Shown here: piece after piece, positions 1 to 7,573 of the stretch
Layout of the letters: the number at the start of each line of letters is the position of its first letter
Position numbering within the stretch: the stretch's first letter is position 1
Source of the DNA: Bacteroidales bacterium
Lineage (GTDB): Bacteria; Bacteroidota; Bacteroidia; Bacteroidales; Muribaculaceae
NCBI GenBank assembly: GCA_004553485.1
Contig: SFLG01000013.1
Location: 1 to 33,523 of the forward strand
Reading direction: 5' to 3'
Length of the DNA stretch: 33,523 bases
Notes under the pieces: model-generated
Databases searched by the model: none
What the model was told of the DNA's origin: nothing
Seen by the model: only the letters and a program-made list of their open reading frames with translations
Translations under genes and position numbers: made by a program

Positions 1-1
1 T

Positions 2-1885
2 GCCTTTGCCGGTTCGTTCTATGCCTTTGCCATCTGGATCGGCATGGGCGTCCCCGCCGTCAAGTGGCTGATACAGTGCATCTGCGCCAAGGTGATGGAG
101 CTCAAGGCTGACAAGGCCGACAAGGACGCGAAGGGCGCCAAGAACGCCAAGGACGCCGCCGCCAAGGACGAGGAGCCGTACTATTATAAAGTTCCCGTGC
201 GCGCACGCAACGCCGCCGTCGTGGTGGCCTGCATCGTGGGTATCCTCGTGCCCTTGCAGATGGTGTCGCAGACGTGGGACGACCACGACCGCTCGGGCCG
301 CTACACCGCGCGCGACTTCGGCATGAACTACCTCAACTCGCTGGACCCCAACGCGATAATCTTCACCTACGGCGACAACGACACCTTCCCCCTCTGGTAC
401 GCCCAGGAGGTTGAGGGCGTGCGTCCCGACGTCAAGGTGGTCAACCTGTCGTACCTCGATACCGACTGGTACATCAACCAGTTGCGCCAGCAGACCTACA
501 CTGCCGCGCCCATCGATATGTACGCACGTCCGCAGGACTATGCCTACGGCAATATGTGGGCACGCCTCCTAATGACGCCCGACTCGCTGGCTGCCCTGCC
601 CGCCGACGCGGCCCAGGTGCTCCCCGACCTCTACGGAGGCAAGTCGGCGCTGCTGAAGAATTTTGTCCGGCGCTACGGCAACGTCCCCGGCTACGATAAG
701 CTTATCGCCAGCATCAAAAAGGACGGCCTCAGCCACGCGCTGGTCAACACCAACGTCTATGCCAAGGTGGACAGCGCCGCCACGTACAAGTACTTCGGCA
801 AATATCCCACCCTCGCCGACGAGGAGCACGGCGGCGCGTACGTCGACCTCAATGTGCGTAAGATTGGCTCGACGGCCGGTACGGCAACCTTGTCCGAGCT
901 CGACATCATCGCCAACAGTATCGCCGGCGGCTGGAAACGTCCCGTCTACTTTGCCACTACCGTCCCCGACCGCTACTACAGCCCGTATGCGTCCATGATG
1001 TACGCCACGGGTATGGCCAAGATGGTGACGCCCTTTGTCGACGAGCTCTCGTCGCCGGTGGTCGACCGCGCCTACGAGAACATCCTCGGCAAATGGAAAT
1101 GGGGTGGCCTCGACAGCGGCAAGAAGATTTATCTTGACGAGACTGTCCGCCGCATGGTGTCGTCGACACGTCTGGCCGTCCTCGAGGTCGTCAGCGACCT
1201 CATCGCCATGGGCGACGAGCCGGCGTCGAAGTGGGCGCAGGAGTGGGCGCGCAAGCACCACACCGCCGTGCCCGCGACACGCATCGACATGGCACGCATA
1301 CTGCTGAACACGATGAACGAGAAGATGCCGCCCTCGGTGGCTCCCTTCGAGTCGGTAACCGACCTGCAGATGGGCCAGATTTACGCCCAGCTGTGGGAGC
1401 AGACCAACGACCCGTCCGACCTCAGGAACGCCCGCAAGTACCTCGACCTCACGCTCAAACGCTACGGTCAGCTCCTCGCCTACGCCAACTCCATCGGCCG
1501 CGACCAGCGCGCCCGCATGGCCGAGCCCGAGCTGAGCGCGATGCAGTATCCCGGTGTGGCCCTCGGCATACTCAACTTCCTCGACCTGCGCGAGGCAATG
1601 CTCAAGAGCAAGGCTTCGGCCGAGGACATGCAGATACTGTCGGCAACTTTGGGCTACAACCGCAGCAACATGGCCTACCAGTACTTCTACGTGATGGACA
1701 AGTCGGGTGACGAGGTTTATCAGATGTTCGGCAAGGACAGCCAGAGCAACACGCCCGTCATCGTCAGCGCCCTCGACCGGCTGCACACCGACTACGGCGT
1801 GAACCCGAAGAAACGCACCGACGCGTTCATCAGGCAGTACGGCGTGGCCCGTCCCGAATGGGCACGCATGCTCAACGGCAACTGA
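2..1885 (+). CDS. DUF2723 family membrane protein, 3' part (5' end outside window)
   Basis: The reading frame is open to the left edge (codons from base 2), so the real start lies outside and the N-terminal membrane half is missing. Visible are one hydrophobic segment (AAVVVACIVGILVPLQ, near base 210), then a long soluble C-terminal part with the DUF2723 hallmarks DDHDRSGRYTARDFGMNYL, FTYGDNDTFPLWYAQ and LSYLDTDWYINQL. The family is a large (about 1000 residues or more) Bacteroidetes multi-span protein related to GT-C/TMEM260-type O-mannosyltransferases; substrate and reaction are not established here. A lysine/alanine/aspartate-rich linker (KADKADKDAKGAKNAKDAAAKD) lies just before the last membrane segment. 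A polysaccharide deacetylase follows after 57 bases on the same strand, which fits envelope glycan work but does not prove it. The family call is firm; the function is not. Confidence 0.88.
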   Translation, partial: AFAGSFYAFAIWIGMGVPAVKWLIQCICAKVMELKADKADKDAKGAKNAKDAAAKDEEPYYYKVPVRARNAAVVVACIVGILVPLQMVSQTWDDHDRSGRYTARDFGMNYLNSLDPNAIIFTYGDNDTFPLWYAQEVEGVRPDVKVVNLSYLDTDWYINQLRQQTYTAAPIDMYARPQDYAYGNMWARLLMTPDSLAALPADAAQVLPDLYGGKSALLKNFVRRYGNVPGYDKLIASIKKDGLSHALVNTNVYAKVDSAATYKYFGKYPTLADEEHGGAYVDLNVRKIGSTAGTATLSELDIIANSIAGGWKRPVYFATTVPDRYYSPYASMMYATGMAKMVTPFVDELSSPVVDRAYENILGKWKWGGLDSGKKIYLDETVRRMVSSTRLAVLEVVSDLIAMGDEPASKWAQEWARKHHTAVPATRIDMARILLNTMNEKMPPSVAPFESVTDLQMGQIYAQLWEQTNDPSDLRNARKYLDLTLKRYGQLLAYANSIGRDQRARMAEPELSAMQYPGVALGILNFLDLREAMLKSKASAEDMQILSATLGYNRSNMAYQYFYVMDKSGDEVYQMFGKDSQSNTPVIVSALDRLHTDYGVNPKKRTDAFIRQYGVARPEWARMLNGN

Positions 1886-1942
1886 GCCGTGCGACAGTAA
1901 GCACATCTCTATTCGCTCTTTCACCCTCTCTCTCCTCTCAAG

Positions 1943-2581
1943 ATGCGTCTTATCGAACAACCGCCTATGCTGTACCGCCTCCTTTTCCCGGAGGCGGTAT
2001 GGCGTATCCGGCACCGCGGTGCCCGCAATGTATACCTCACTTTTGACGACGGCCCCATCCCCGAGATGACGCCGAAGATACTCGAGATTTTGCGCCGCTA
2101 CGACGTCAAGGCCACTTTCTTTATGGTGGGCGACAACGTGCGGCGTCATCCCGAGCTACTCGAGGCCATCCGTGCCGACGGCCACAGCGTGGGCAACCAC
2201 ACCATGCACCACGTCCAGGGTCTGCACTGCACCTGGCGCACCTACGCCCGCGACATCTTCGAGGCCGACCGGCTCATCGGCTCGAGCCTCTTCCGTCCCC
2301 CGCACGGGCTCATCAAGCCGCAACAGTTGAAGGTGGTGAACAGCCATTTCAACGTTATAATGTACGATGTCGTCACGCGCGACTACTCGCGGCACCTCAC
2401 CGCCGACCGTGTCTTCGACAACGTGCGCCGTTACACCCGCCCCGGCTCAATAATCGTCTTCCACGACTCGCTGAAGTCGGGCGCCCGCACCCTCGAGGCC
2501 CTGCCGCGCGCCATCGAATGGCTCAGGGAGCAGGGGTACGAGCTGCTGCCCATACCCGAGAATATTCCTCAAACCAGATGA
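1943..2581 (+). CDS. polysaccharide deacetylase family protein (NodB homology domain, CE4)
   Basis: A 212-residue protein made almost entirely of a NodB homology domain. Motif 1 is TFDDGP (residues 33-38; Asp35 and Asp36). Motif 2 is HTMHH, with His86 and His90 as the H-x3-H metal pair. Motif 3 is RPPHG, and the C-terminal FHDSLKSG carries the late catalytic His. The metal triad (Asp, His, His) is therefore complete and an active metal-dependent N- or O-deacetylase is expected. No signal peptide or membrane segment is seen, unlike many peptidoglycan deacetylases, so either the substrate is met in the cytoplasm or export is non-classical. The stop codon overlaps the next gene in an ATGA arrangement, so it is translationally coupled to queG. 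The substrate is unknown. Confidence 0.9.
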   Translation: MRLIEQPPMLYRLLFPEAVWRIRHRGARNVYLTFDDGPIPEMTPKILEILRRYDVKATFFMVGDNVRRHPELLEAIRADGHSVGNHTMHHVQGLHCTWRTYARDIFEADRLIGSSLFRPPHGLIKPQQLKVVNSHFNVIMYDVVTRDYSRHLTADRVFDNVRRYTRPGSIIVFHDSLKSGARTLEALPRAIEWLREQGYELLPIPENIPQTR

Positions 2582-3519
2582 CCACACTTCCCGAAGGGCT
2601 TTTCAGCGGCTGCGGGGCTTTCAGCCACGCCGTCATCACGGCTATGCCCGTCCAGGACGACGCCGTCGCGCTGTACAACCGCTGGCTCGAGCGTGGCGAC
2701 CACGGCAGCCTCGACTATATGGACCGCTGGCACGATGTGCGCAACGACCCGCGACTGCTCATCCCCGCCGAAGAGGGAGGGCCGGCGCGCACGCTGGTGC
2801 TGTGCCTGTTTGCCTATCCCCACCACGACACCCTCGGCGCCCCGGACGGCATCGCCGACTATGCCCACGCCCGCACCGACTACCACTACGCCCTCAAAGC
2901 CGCCCTTGCCCCCGCCGTCGCCGCCATCGACAGCCTGTACGGGTCGGTGAGCCGCGTCGTCACCGACTCGGCGCCCCTGCGCGAGCGTTACTGGGCCGCC
3001 CGCGCCGGCCTGGGCGTTATCCGCCGCAACAACATGCTGTATGTGCCGGGATACGGCGCCAATTTCCACATCGCCACAATCGTCACCACCGCCGCCCTTC
3101 CCGACGCGCAGACGCCGCCGCCCCTGCCTCTCGGCCACGTCTGCCCCGACAGCTGCCGCCGCTGCGTCGACGCCTGTCCCACCCACGCCCTTCGCCCCGA
3201 CGGCACCCTCGACTGCCGCCTCTGCCTCTCCTACCTCACCATCGAAACCGCCCGCACCCCCCAACCCGGAGCCCCCGCCAACAATAACGGCCTTCCACGC
3301 CACGGTGCCATCTTCGGCTGCGACGTATGCCGCCACGTCTGCCCCCACACCCAAGCCGCGCGCCCTGCCCCGGTGATACCCGCCCTGACCCCCAACCCCG
3401 CCCTCCGCGGCGTCGACTGGCAGGCCATGACCAACGGCCAATTCCGCCGCCTCTTCGGCTCCACCCCCCTCGCCCGCGCCTCCCTCAAAGGCCTCCGCAA
3501 CAACCTCTCAAAACTCTAA
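2578..3519 (+). CDS. queG: epoxyqueuosine reductase QueG
   Basis: Catalyses the last step of queuosine synthesis in tRNA, reducing epoxyqueuosine to queuosine with cobalamin and two [4Fe-4S] clusters. The start at 2578 overlaps the upstream stop (ATGA); a longer in-frame ORF from 2518 would invade the deacetylase. Seen: DSAPLRERYWAARAGLGVI (general-acid Asp130), a first cysteine group CPDSCRRCVDACP, then CLSYLTIE, and FGCDVCRHVCP. Length (313 residues) is normal for the family. In the first cysteine group the first two Cys are three residues apart (C-x3-C), whereas the usual ferredoxin-like spacing is C-x2-C. The last cluster motif continues CPHT where CPWN is common. A strong hairpin follows the stop codon. 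Confidence 0.93.
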   Translation: MTTLPEGLFSGCGAFSHAVITAMPVQDDAVALYNRWLERGDHGSLDYMDRWHDVRNDPRLLIPAEEGGPARTLVLCLFAYPHHDTLGAPDGIADYAHARTDYHYALKAALAPAVAAIDSLYGSVSRVVTDSAPLRERYWAARAGLGVIRRNNMLYVPGYGANFHIATIVTTAALPDAQTPPPLPLGHVCPDSCRRCVDACPTHALRPDGTLDCRLCLSYLTIETARTPQPGAPANNNGLPRHGAIFGCDVCRHVCPHTQAARPAPVIPALTPNPALRGVDWQAMTNGQFRRLFGSTPLARASLKGLRNNLSKL

Positions 3520-3524
3520 AACAT

Positions 3525-3565
3525 AAAAAACAGCAACGTCGTACATTGCGGCGTTGCTGTTTTTT
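3525..3565. terminator. bidirectional rho-independent terminator between queG and glgB
   Basis: A perfect 14-bp stem: AAAAAACAGCAACG (3525-3538) pairs with CGTTGCTGTTTTTT (3552-3565), with a 13-base loop. The A-run on one side and T-run on the other let it terminate transcription from both strands, as expected between the convergent queG (+) and glgB (-). Confidence 0.9.
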
Positions 3566-3627
3566 GATGGTGCGGCTAATTGTATGAGATGTGGCCGGTG
3601 TGTTGCTGTCGGTGAGTGGGGTAGGGG

Positions 3628-5733
3628 TTAGGTGCGGCGGAGGACGATGGCGGTGCGGGCGGGGAGGTAGAGGCGGAGCCACTCGACGCCGGCGGGGGCG
3701 TAGAGGGGGTCGGGGGTGGTGAAGTGGCGCACGCTGTCGTCGACGTTGCCGAAGCCGCCGAAGACGGGACGATCGGTGTCGAGGACGGCCCGGTAGCAGC
3801 CGGCGGGGGCGAGGATGCCGTAGCCGTCGTACGACTTGTCGGGGCTGAAGTTGAAGACGAAGCACAGGTCGCCGCGCATAAAGGCCAAAATCTGGTCGTC
3901 GTCCTTCTCCCACAGCTTGCGTATGGGCAGGGCCTGGAAGTTGTACACGTCGCCGACGAGCTCAACCATCGCGTTGTCGAAGTTGTTGAGCAGGTGGTAT
4001 TTGAGGTTGGGGTTGTCGACCAGGTTCCACTGGCGGCGGGCATATTTGTAGCTCCAGCCGTTGCCTTCGCGGGGGAAGTCGATCCACTCGGGATGGCCCC
4101 ACTCGTTGCCCATGAAGTTGAGGTAGCCGCCGTTGATGGTGGCCAGGGTGACCAGGCGTATCATCTTGTGCAGAGCTATGCCGCGGGCAACCGTCATGTC
4201 GTTGTCGTCCATCATCATGTGCCAGTACATCTTGTCGTCAATAAGGCGGAAGATGATGGTCTTGTCGCCTACCAGCGCCTGGTCGTGGCTCTCGCTGTAG
4301 CTGATGGTCTTTTCGTCGGCGCGGCGGTTGGTGAGCTCCCAAAAGATTGATGTGGGATGCCAGTCCTCGTCCTTCTTCTCCTTGAGTAACTTTATCCAGT
4401 AGTCGGGGATGCCCATTGCCATGCGGTAGTCAAAGCCTATGCCGCCGTCCTTGACGGGGAGGGCCAGACCGGGCATGCCGCTCATCTCCTCGGCAATTGT
4501 GATGGCGTTTTTCGAGATGGAGTGCACCAGCTTGTTTGCCAGGGTCAGGTATGTGATGGCGTCGGTGTCCTGGTTGCCGTTGTAGTAGTCGGCATATCCG
4601 TTAAAGTCCTGACCCAGACCATGGTTGTAGTACAGCATCGACGTTACGCCGTCAAAGCGCAGGCCGTCGAAGCGGAACTCCTCGATCCAGTACTTGCAGT
4701 TCGACAGCAGGAAGTGCAGCACCTCCGTCCTGCCGTAGTTGAACAGCAGCGAGTCCCAGGCGGGGTGCTCGCGGCGTGCGCCCGTGTTGAAGTACTGGTC
4801 GTACGAGCCGTCGAGGCGCGCCAGGCCCTCGGCCTCGTTTTTGACGGCATGGCTGTGCACGATGTCGAGGATGCAGGCCAGGCCCAGCTCGTGGGCGCGG
4901 TCGATGAGGCTTTTAAGCTCGTAAGGCGTGCCAAAACGGCTGGACGGAGCGTAGAAGTTGGATACATGGTAGCCGAACGACCCATAGTAGGGATGCTCCT
5001 GGATGGCCATGATCTGGATGGCGTTGTATCCGTCGGCGGCGATGCGCGGCAGGATGTTGTCGCGGAACTCGTTGTAAGTGCCTACGCCCTCCTTGTCCTG
5101 GGCCATGCCGATGTGGCACTCGTAGATGAGCAGCGGGCGGGTGTCGGGCTCGAAGTTGTTCACCTTCCAGTTGTACGGCTCGGCGGGGTCCCATATCTGG
5201 GCCGAGAAGAGGTGCGTGTTCTCGTCCTGCACCACGCGGGTGGCGTAGGCCGGGATGCGCTCGCCGCTGCCGCCGTCCCAGCTGACGTACATCTTGTACA
5301 GCTGGCCGTGGTGCATGGCCTCGAAGGGCATCGTCACCTCCCAGTTGCCGTTGCCGACGGGATGGAGCGTGTATTCGGGCACACCGGCCTTCCAGCCGTT
5401 GAAGTCGCCTATCAGACTTATCGCCGTGGCGTGGGGTGCCCATTCGCGAAAGACCCATCCGCCGTCGGCGGTGCGATGCAGACCGAAATAGTTGTGGGCG
5501 TTGGCAAACTGATCAAGGCCTCCGCGATGGCCGCCCGTAAGCTCCTTCTCGCGGCGTTTGGCGTCCTCGTGACGCCCGACGATGGCCTCGGCGTAAGGCT
5601 CGAGCCAGGGGTCGTCGCGCAATATTCCCAGTGTGCGCTTGCGGGCTTTGCGGGCCGCTGCGGACTTTGTTGCCGGTGACGGCTTAGATGCCGATGCGGC
5701 AGTATTTTTTTTCTGTGCCATAATATCAGTCAT
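3628..5733 (-). CDS. glgB: 1,4-alpha-glucan branching enzyme GlgB (GH13_8-like)
   Basis: Introduces alpha-1,6 branches into glycogen. Order of parts: a basic, Ala/Lys-rich N-terminal tail (about 40 residues), a CBM48-type domain (FREWAPHATAISLIGDFNGW), the GH13 barrel, and a C-terminal beta domain. Catalytic residues, numbered from ATG 5733: nucleophile Asp361 in GLRFDGVTSM, acid/base Glu415 in IAEEMSGMPG, and Asp484 in YSESHDQALVGD. The pattern resembles the eukaryote-like GH13_8 branching enzymes usual in Bacteroidetes. Start choice: ATGs exist at 5772, 5733 and 5721; the tail is not conserved, so 5733 is a compromise and 5721 is equally possible. It stands alone between a terminator on each side; no other glycogen gene is in the window. 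Confidence 0.95.
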   Translation of the reverse strand: MTDIMAQKKNTAASASKPSPATKSAAARKARKRTLGILRDDPWLEPYAEAIVGRHEDAKRREKELTGGHRGGLDQFANAHNYFGLHRTADGGWVFREWAPHATAISLIGDFNGWKAGVPEYTLHPVGNGNWEVTMPFEAMHHGQLYKMYVSWDGGSGERIPAYATRVVQDENTHLFSAQIWDPAEPYNWKVNNFEPDTRPLLIYECHIGMAQDKEGVGTYNEFRDNILPRIAADGYNAIQIMAIQEHPYYGSFGYHVSNFYAPSSRFGTPYELKSLIDRAHELGLACILDIVHSHAVKNEAEGLARLDGSYDQYFNTGARREHPAWDSLLFNYGRTEVLHFLLSNCKYWIEEFRFDGLRFDGVTSMLYYNHGLGQDFNGYADYYNGNQDTDAITYLTLANKLVHSISKNAITIAEEMSGMPGLALPVKDGGIGFDYRMAMGIPDYWIKLLKEKKDEDWHPTSIFWELTNRRADEKTISYSESHDQALVGDKTIIFRLIDDKMYWHMMMDDNDMTVARGIALHKMIRLVTLATINGGYLNFMGNEWGHPEWIDFPREGNGWSYKYARRQWNLVDNPNLKYHLLNNFDNAMVELVGDVYNFQALPIRKLWEKDDDQILAFMRGDLCFVFNFSPDKSYDGYGILAPAGCYRAVLDTDRPVFGGFGNVDDSVRHFTTPDPLYAPAGVEWLRLYLPARTAIVLRRT

Positions 5734-5787
5734 GTTATTTGTGTAGGGCGTTAGGGCAATGCCCGTTGTCAAACCGTCCTCAACTAT

Positions 5788-5835
5788 ATAAAAAGAAAAA
5801 AGGGCGCTCCGGGTTCAATGCCTCGGCGCGCCCTT
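5788..5835 (-). terminator. rho-independent terminator (minus strand) in front of glgB
   Basis: On the minus strand, AAGGGCGC (5835-5828) pairs with GCGCCCTT (5807-5800) and is followed directly by a T-rich run (complement of aaaaagaaaaaa, ending at 5800). It lies downstream of the DUF4465 lipoprotein gene and upstream of glgB, so it should insulate glgB from that gene. Confidence 0.75.
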
Positions 5836-5858
5836 GTGTATTTTTCGCGCCCTATTGC

Positions 5859-5909
5859 TTAGAGCCCATTCCCCTAAGCTCCAAAGCGATTAGGGGAACA
5901 GACTCTTAA
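5859..5909. repeat. inverted repeat overlapping the stop codon of the DUF4465 gene
   Basis: TTCCCCTAA (5869-5877) and TTAGGGGAA (5890-5898) form a perfect 9-bp stem. An outer AGAG/CTCT pair (5861-5864 with 5903-5906) lies across a small internal loop. The right arm runs into the stop codon at 5906-5908. The left arm, TTAGAGCCCATTCCCC (5859-5874), recurs with one mismatch at 33315-33330. No T-run follows, so it is not a typical terminator. Confidence 0.6.
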
Positions 5910-6724
5910 TAGGTCTGGAAAGTGGTCTTGAAGTCGTCCAGGCAGAAGAACGAGGGGTTGTTCATACCCCACATGCCGGTCTGGCTAGACTCCATCTGCA
6001 TGTAAATGGCGCGGACGTTGCCGAGGGGTGTGAGGTCAACGGTCTGCCACTTGTCGACGATGTTGCCGTCCTTGGCGAGATAGAACTCCACCTGGCTGAC
6101 GCGCTTGCCGTCGCTGACGCCGTAGAAGATAACCTTGCACCAGTCAGTCGAGCTGAAAGGCAGGTTGTAGTTGGTGCCGTTGAGCATGGCGTAGTAGCCG
6201 TAGGCGCTGTTGGTGATGCGCACGCTGCGGGGGGTGGATGTGCCGGCGGTGCTTAACACCATTGCGCAGGAGGGGTTCTCGGGCACAGCCTCTCCGGCCG
6301 ATGCCAGGGGCTCGCGGGTGTCCCAGTAAGCAAGCAGATAGTCCAGCGAGCCGTCGCTGCCGCCGCCGGTGATGCTGCCCCACTGGTGTGCGATCCAGTC
6401 GCCGCTGACGCCCTGGTCGGTGTTGTCCTTAGAGCGAGTGGGGCAGAAGCCGTACCACGACTTGTACTCCACGCCCTCGTATGTATCAACCTGTGCCGTG
6501 TGGCTGATTGTCAGGTTGGGGGCGTACTGGATGCTCTTCAGATTGGTGTCGTAGCAGTTGATCCAGTAACCCTCTTTAGTAAAGTTGTCGGTGCTGGTAA
6601 CTTCAAAAGTGTAGGTCCACTGCACGTTGGTGAGGCTGCCGTCCCCTGAGCTGTCGCAAGAGGAGAAAGCCACCGAGGCTCCCAGAGCCAGAACGGCCAC
6701 GGCCATGTTCTTTAAGAATTTCAT
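5906..6724 (-). CDS. DUF4465 domain lipoprotein
   Basis: A 272-residue exported lipoprotein. The signal peptide MKFLKNMAVAVLALGASVAF ends in a lipobox FSSC with acylated Cys23. The mature part matches the DUF4465 pattern: NSAYGYYAMLNG, then the STDWCKVIFYGVSDGKRVSQVEFYLA block, a VDLTPLGNVRAIYMQMESS stretch, and the C-terminal PSFFCLDDFK. DUF4465 proteins are surface or periplasmic beta-rich proteins of Bacteroidetes with no settled function. It is expressed alone: a good promoter lies upstream and a terminator downstream. No SusC/SusD or enzyme gene accompanies it, so no substrate can be proposed. Confidence 0.85.
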   Translation of the reverse strand: MKFLKNMAVAVLALGASVAFSSCDSSGDGSLTNVQWTYTFEVTSTDNFTKEGYWINCYDTNLKSIQYAPNLTISHTAQVDTYEGVEYKSWYGFCPTRSKDNTDQGVSGDWIAHQWGSITGGGSDGSLDYLLAYWDTREPLASAGEAVPENPSCAMVLSTAGTSTPRSVRITNSAYGYYAMLNGTNYNLPFSSTDWCKVIFYGVSDGKRVSQVEFYLAKDGNIVDKWQTVDLTPLGNVRAIYMQMESSQTGMWGMNNPSFFCLDDFKTTFQTY

Positions 6725-6797
6725 TTGGATGGAAATTTATTAGGTTATGATTATTAAGGCGGAGGCAAATCAGAGCATATCTGGCGTTCCGCTTTTG

Positions 6798-6805
6798 CAA
6801 AGATA
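6798..6805 (-). promoter_or_regulatory. Bacteroidales -7 box of the DUF4465 lipoprotein gene
   Basis: On the minus strand TATCTTTG matches TAnnTTTG exactly, 73 bases upstream of the ATG at 6724. No clear TTTG -33 box is seen at the usual distance. Confidence 0.6.
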
Positions 6806-6887
6806 ACACAAATTCCCTAAAAACCGAAATCGCCCGCCCGTTTTAGGGATTGTGGCCGCCCGAGCCGGCGTGGCCGCCCTGCCTAAA

Positions 6888-6932
6888 TTAGCTGTCTGAG
6901 CTACCTTAGCTATAATAGCTATCTTAGCTATT
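6888..6932. repeat. degenerate 9-bp tandem repeat, five units, at the 3' end of the wbqC-like gene
   Basis: Units TTAGCTGTC, TGAGCTACC, TTAGCTATA, ATAGCTATC and TTAGCTATT all share AGCT at the same place. The array abuts the stop codon of the WbqC-like gene (6932-6934) and in that gene's frame would encode a three-residue repeat (IAK-IAI-IAK-VAQ) past the stop. Confidence 0.75.
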
Positions 6933-7573
6933 TAGCGGCTTTGGGCGGCTTTCAGCAGGGCGAGGGTATCCCGGGGGCCGAGGTTGAACAGGGCGTCGAG
7001 GACGGACAGGCCGGGGATAAAGCCGAGGCCGGCCTCGCGCACCTGGCGGTAGGCGGGGATGGGGTAGTGCGCTTCGTCAAAGGTGTTGACAGTTAATGCT
7101 TTGCCAAGGGTCGTTACTTCCGATATGAGCGGTATGCCTACCGATAGGCGCGTTTTGATGCCGATGGTGGCGCGGATGACGGCGTCCATGTCGAGCATGT
7201 AGGCCAGCACGGGGCGGCCGGCGGCGGCGTCGGTGAAGAGATGGCGGAAGCGCGGCCACAGGTCGTGAAACCAGGGCGTGCCGCCGTAGGCTGTCTCCAG
7301 GGTCGACGCCGCGGTGAGCCACCAGCGGTTGTGGTCGCTGACGAGGATGTCGTTCCAGGTGGGACGGCGCCCGGCGACAGACGTGCCGTGGCATACGGGG
7401 ACGGTGATGTCGAGGCGCCCGCGCACGTCGGCGATGGCGAAGCGGTGCACGGCCTTGTCGCGCTTGTCAAACGGTCGGTCGCCGTCGATAACCGCGAGGT
7501 CGCAGTCCACCATCGCCGCATACCAGCTTGCCGGAGCAGCAAGTACGGGCTTAAGCATCACGGCCTGTGTCAT
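6932..7573 (-). CDS. WbqC-like family protein
   Basis: A 213-residue soluble protein of the WbqC-like family (PF08889 type), recognised by the WNDILVSDHNRWW, TAYGGTPWFHDL and C-terminal GFIPGLSVLDALFNLGP blocks. WbqC proteins were first noticed in O-antigen clusters, but their biochemical role is not established; in Bacteroidales they commonly sit beside signal peptidase I. That is the case here: the start overlaps the lepB stop by four bases (ATGA), so the two are translationally coupled. No signal peptide or membrane span is seen. A 9-bp tandem array lies directly at the stop codon. Confidence 0.85.
   Translation of the reverse strand: MTQAVMLKPVLAAPASWYAAMVDCDLAVIDGDRPFDKRDKAVHRFAIADVRGRLDITVPVCHGTSVAGRRPTWNDILVSDHNRWWLTAASTLETAYGGTPWFHDLWPRFRHLFTDAAAGRPVLAYMLDMDAVIRATIGIKTRLSVGIPLISEVTTLGKALTVNTFDEAHYPIPAYRQVREAGLGFIPGLSVLDALFNLGPRDTLALLKAAQSR

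Noticed and set aside
569..2149. Long minus-strand open frame of 526 codons opposite the DUF2723 gene
   Set aside because: It is His/Val/Gly/Arg-rich without any family motif and runs antisense to a firmly recognised protein; GC-rich codon bias keeps the frame open.
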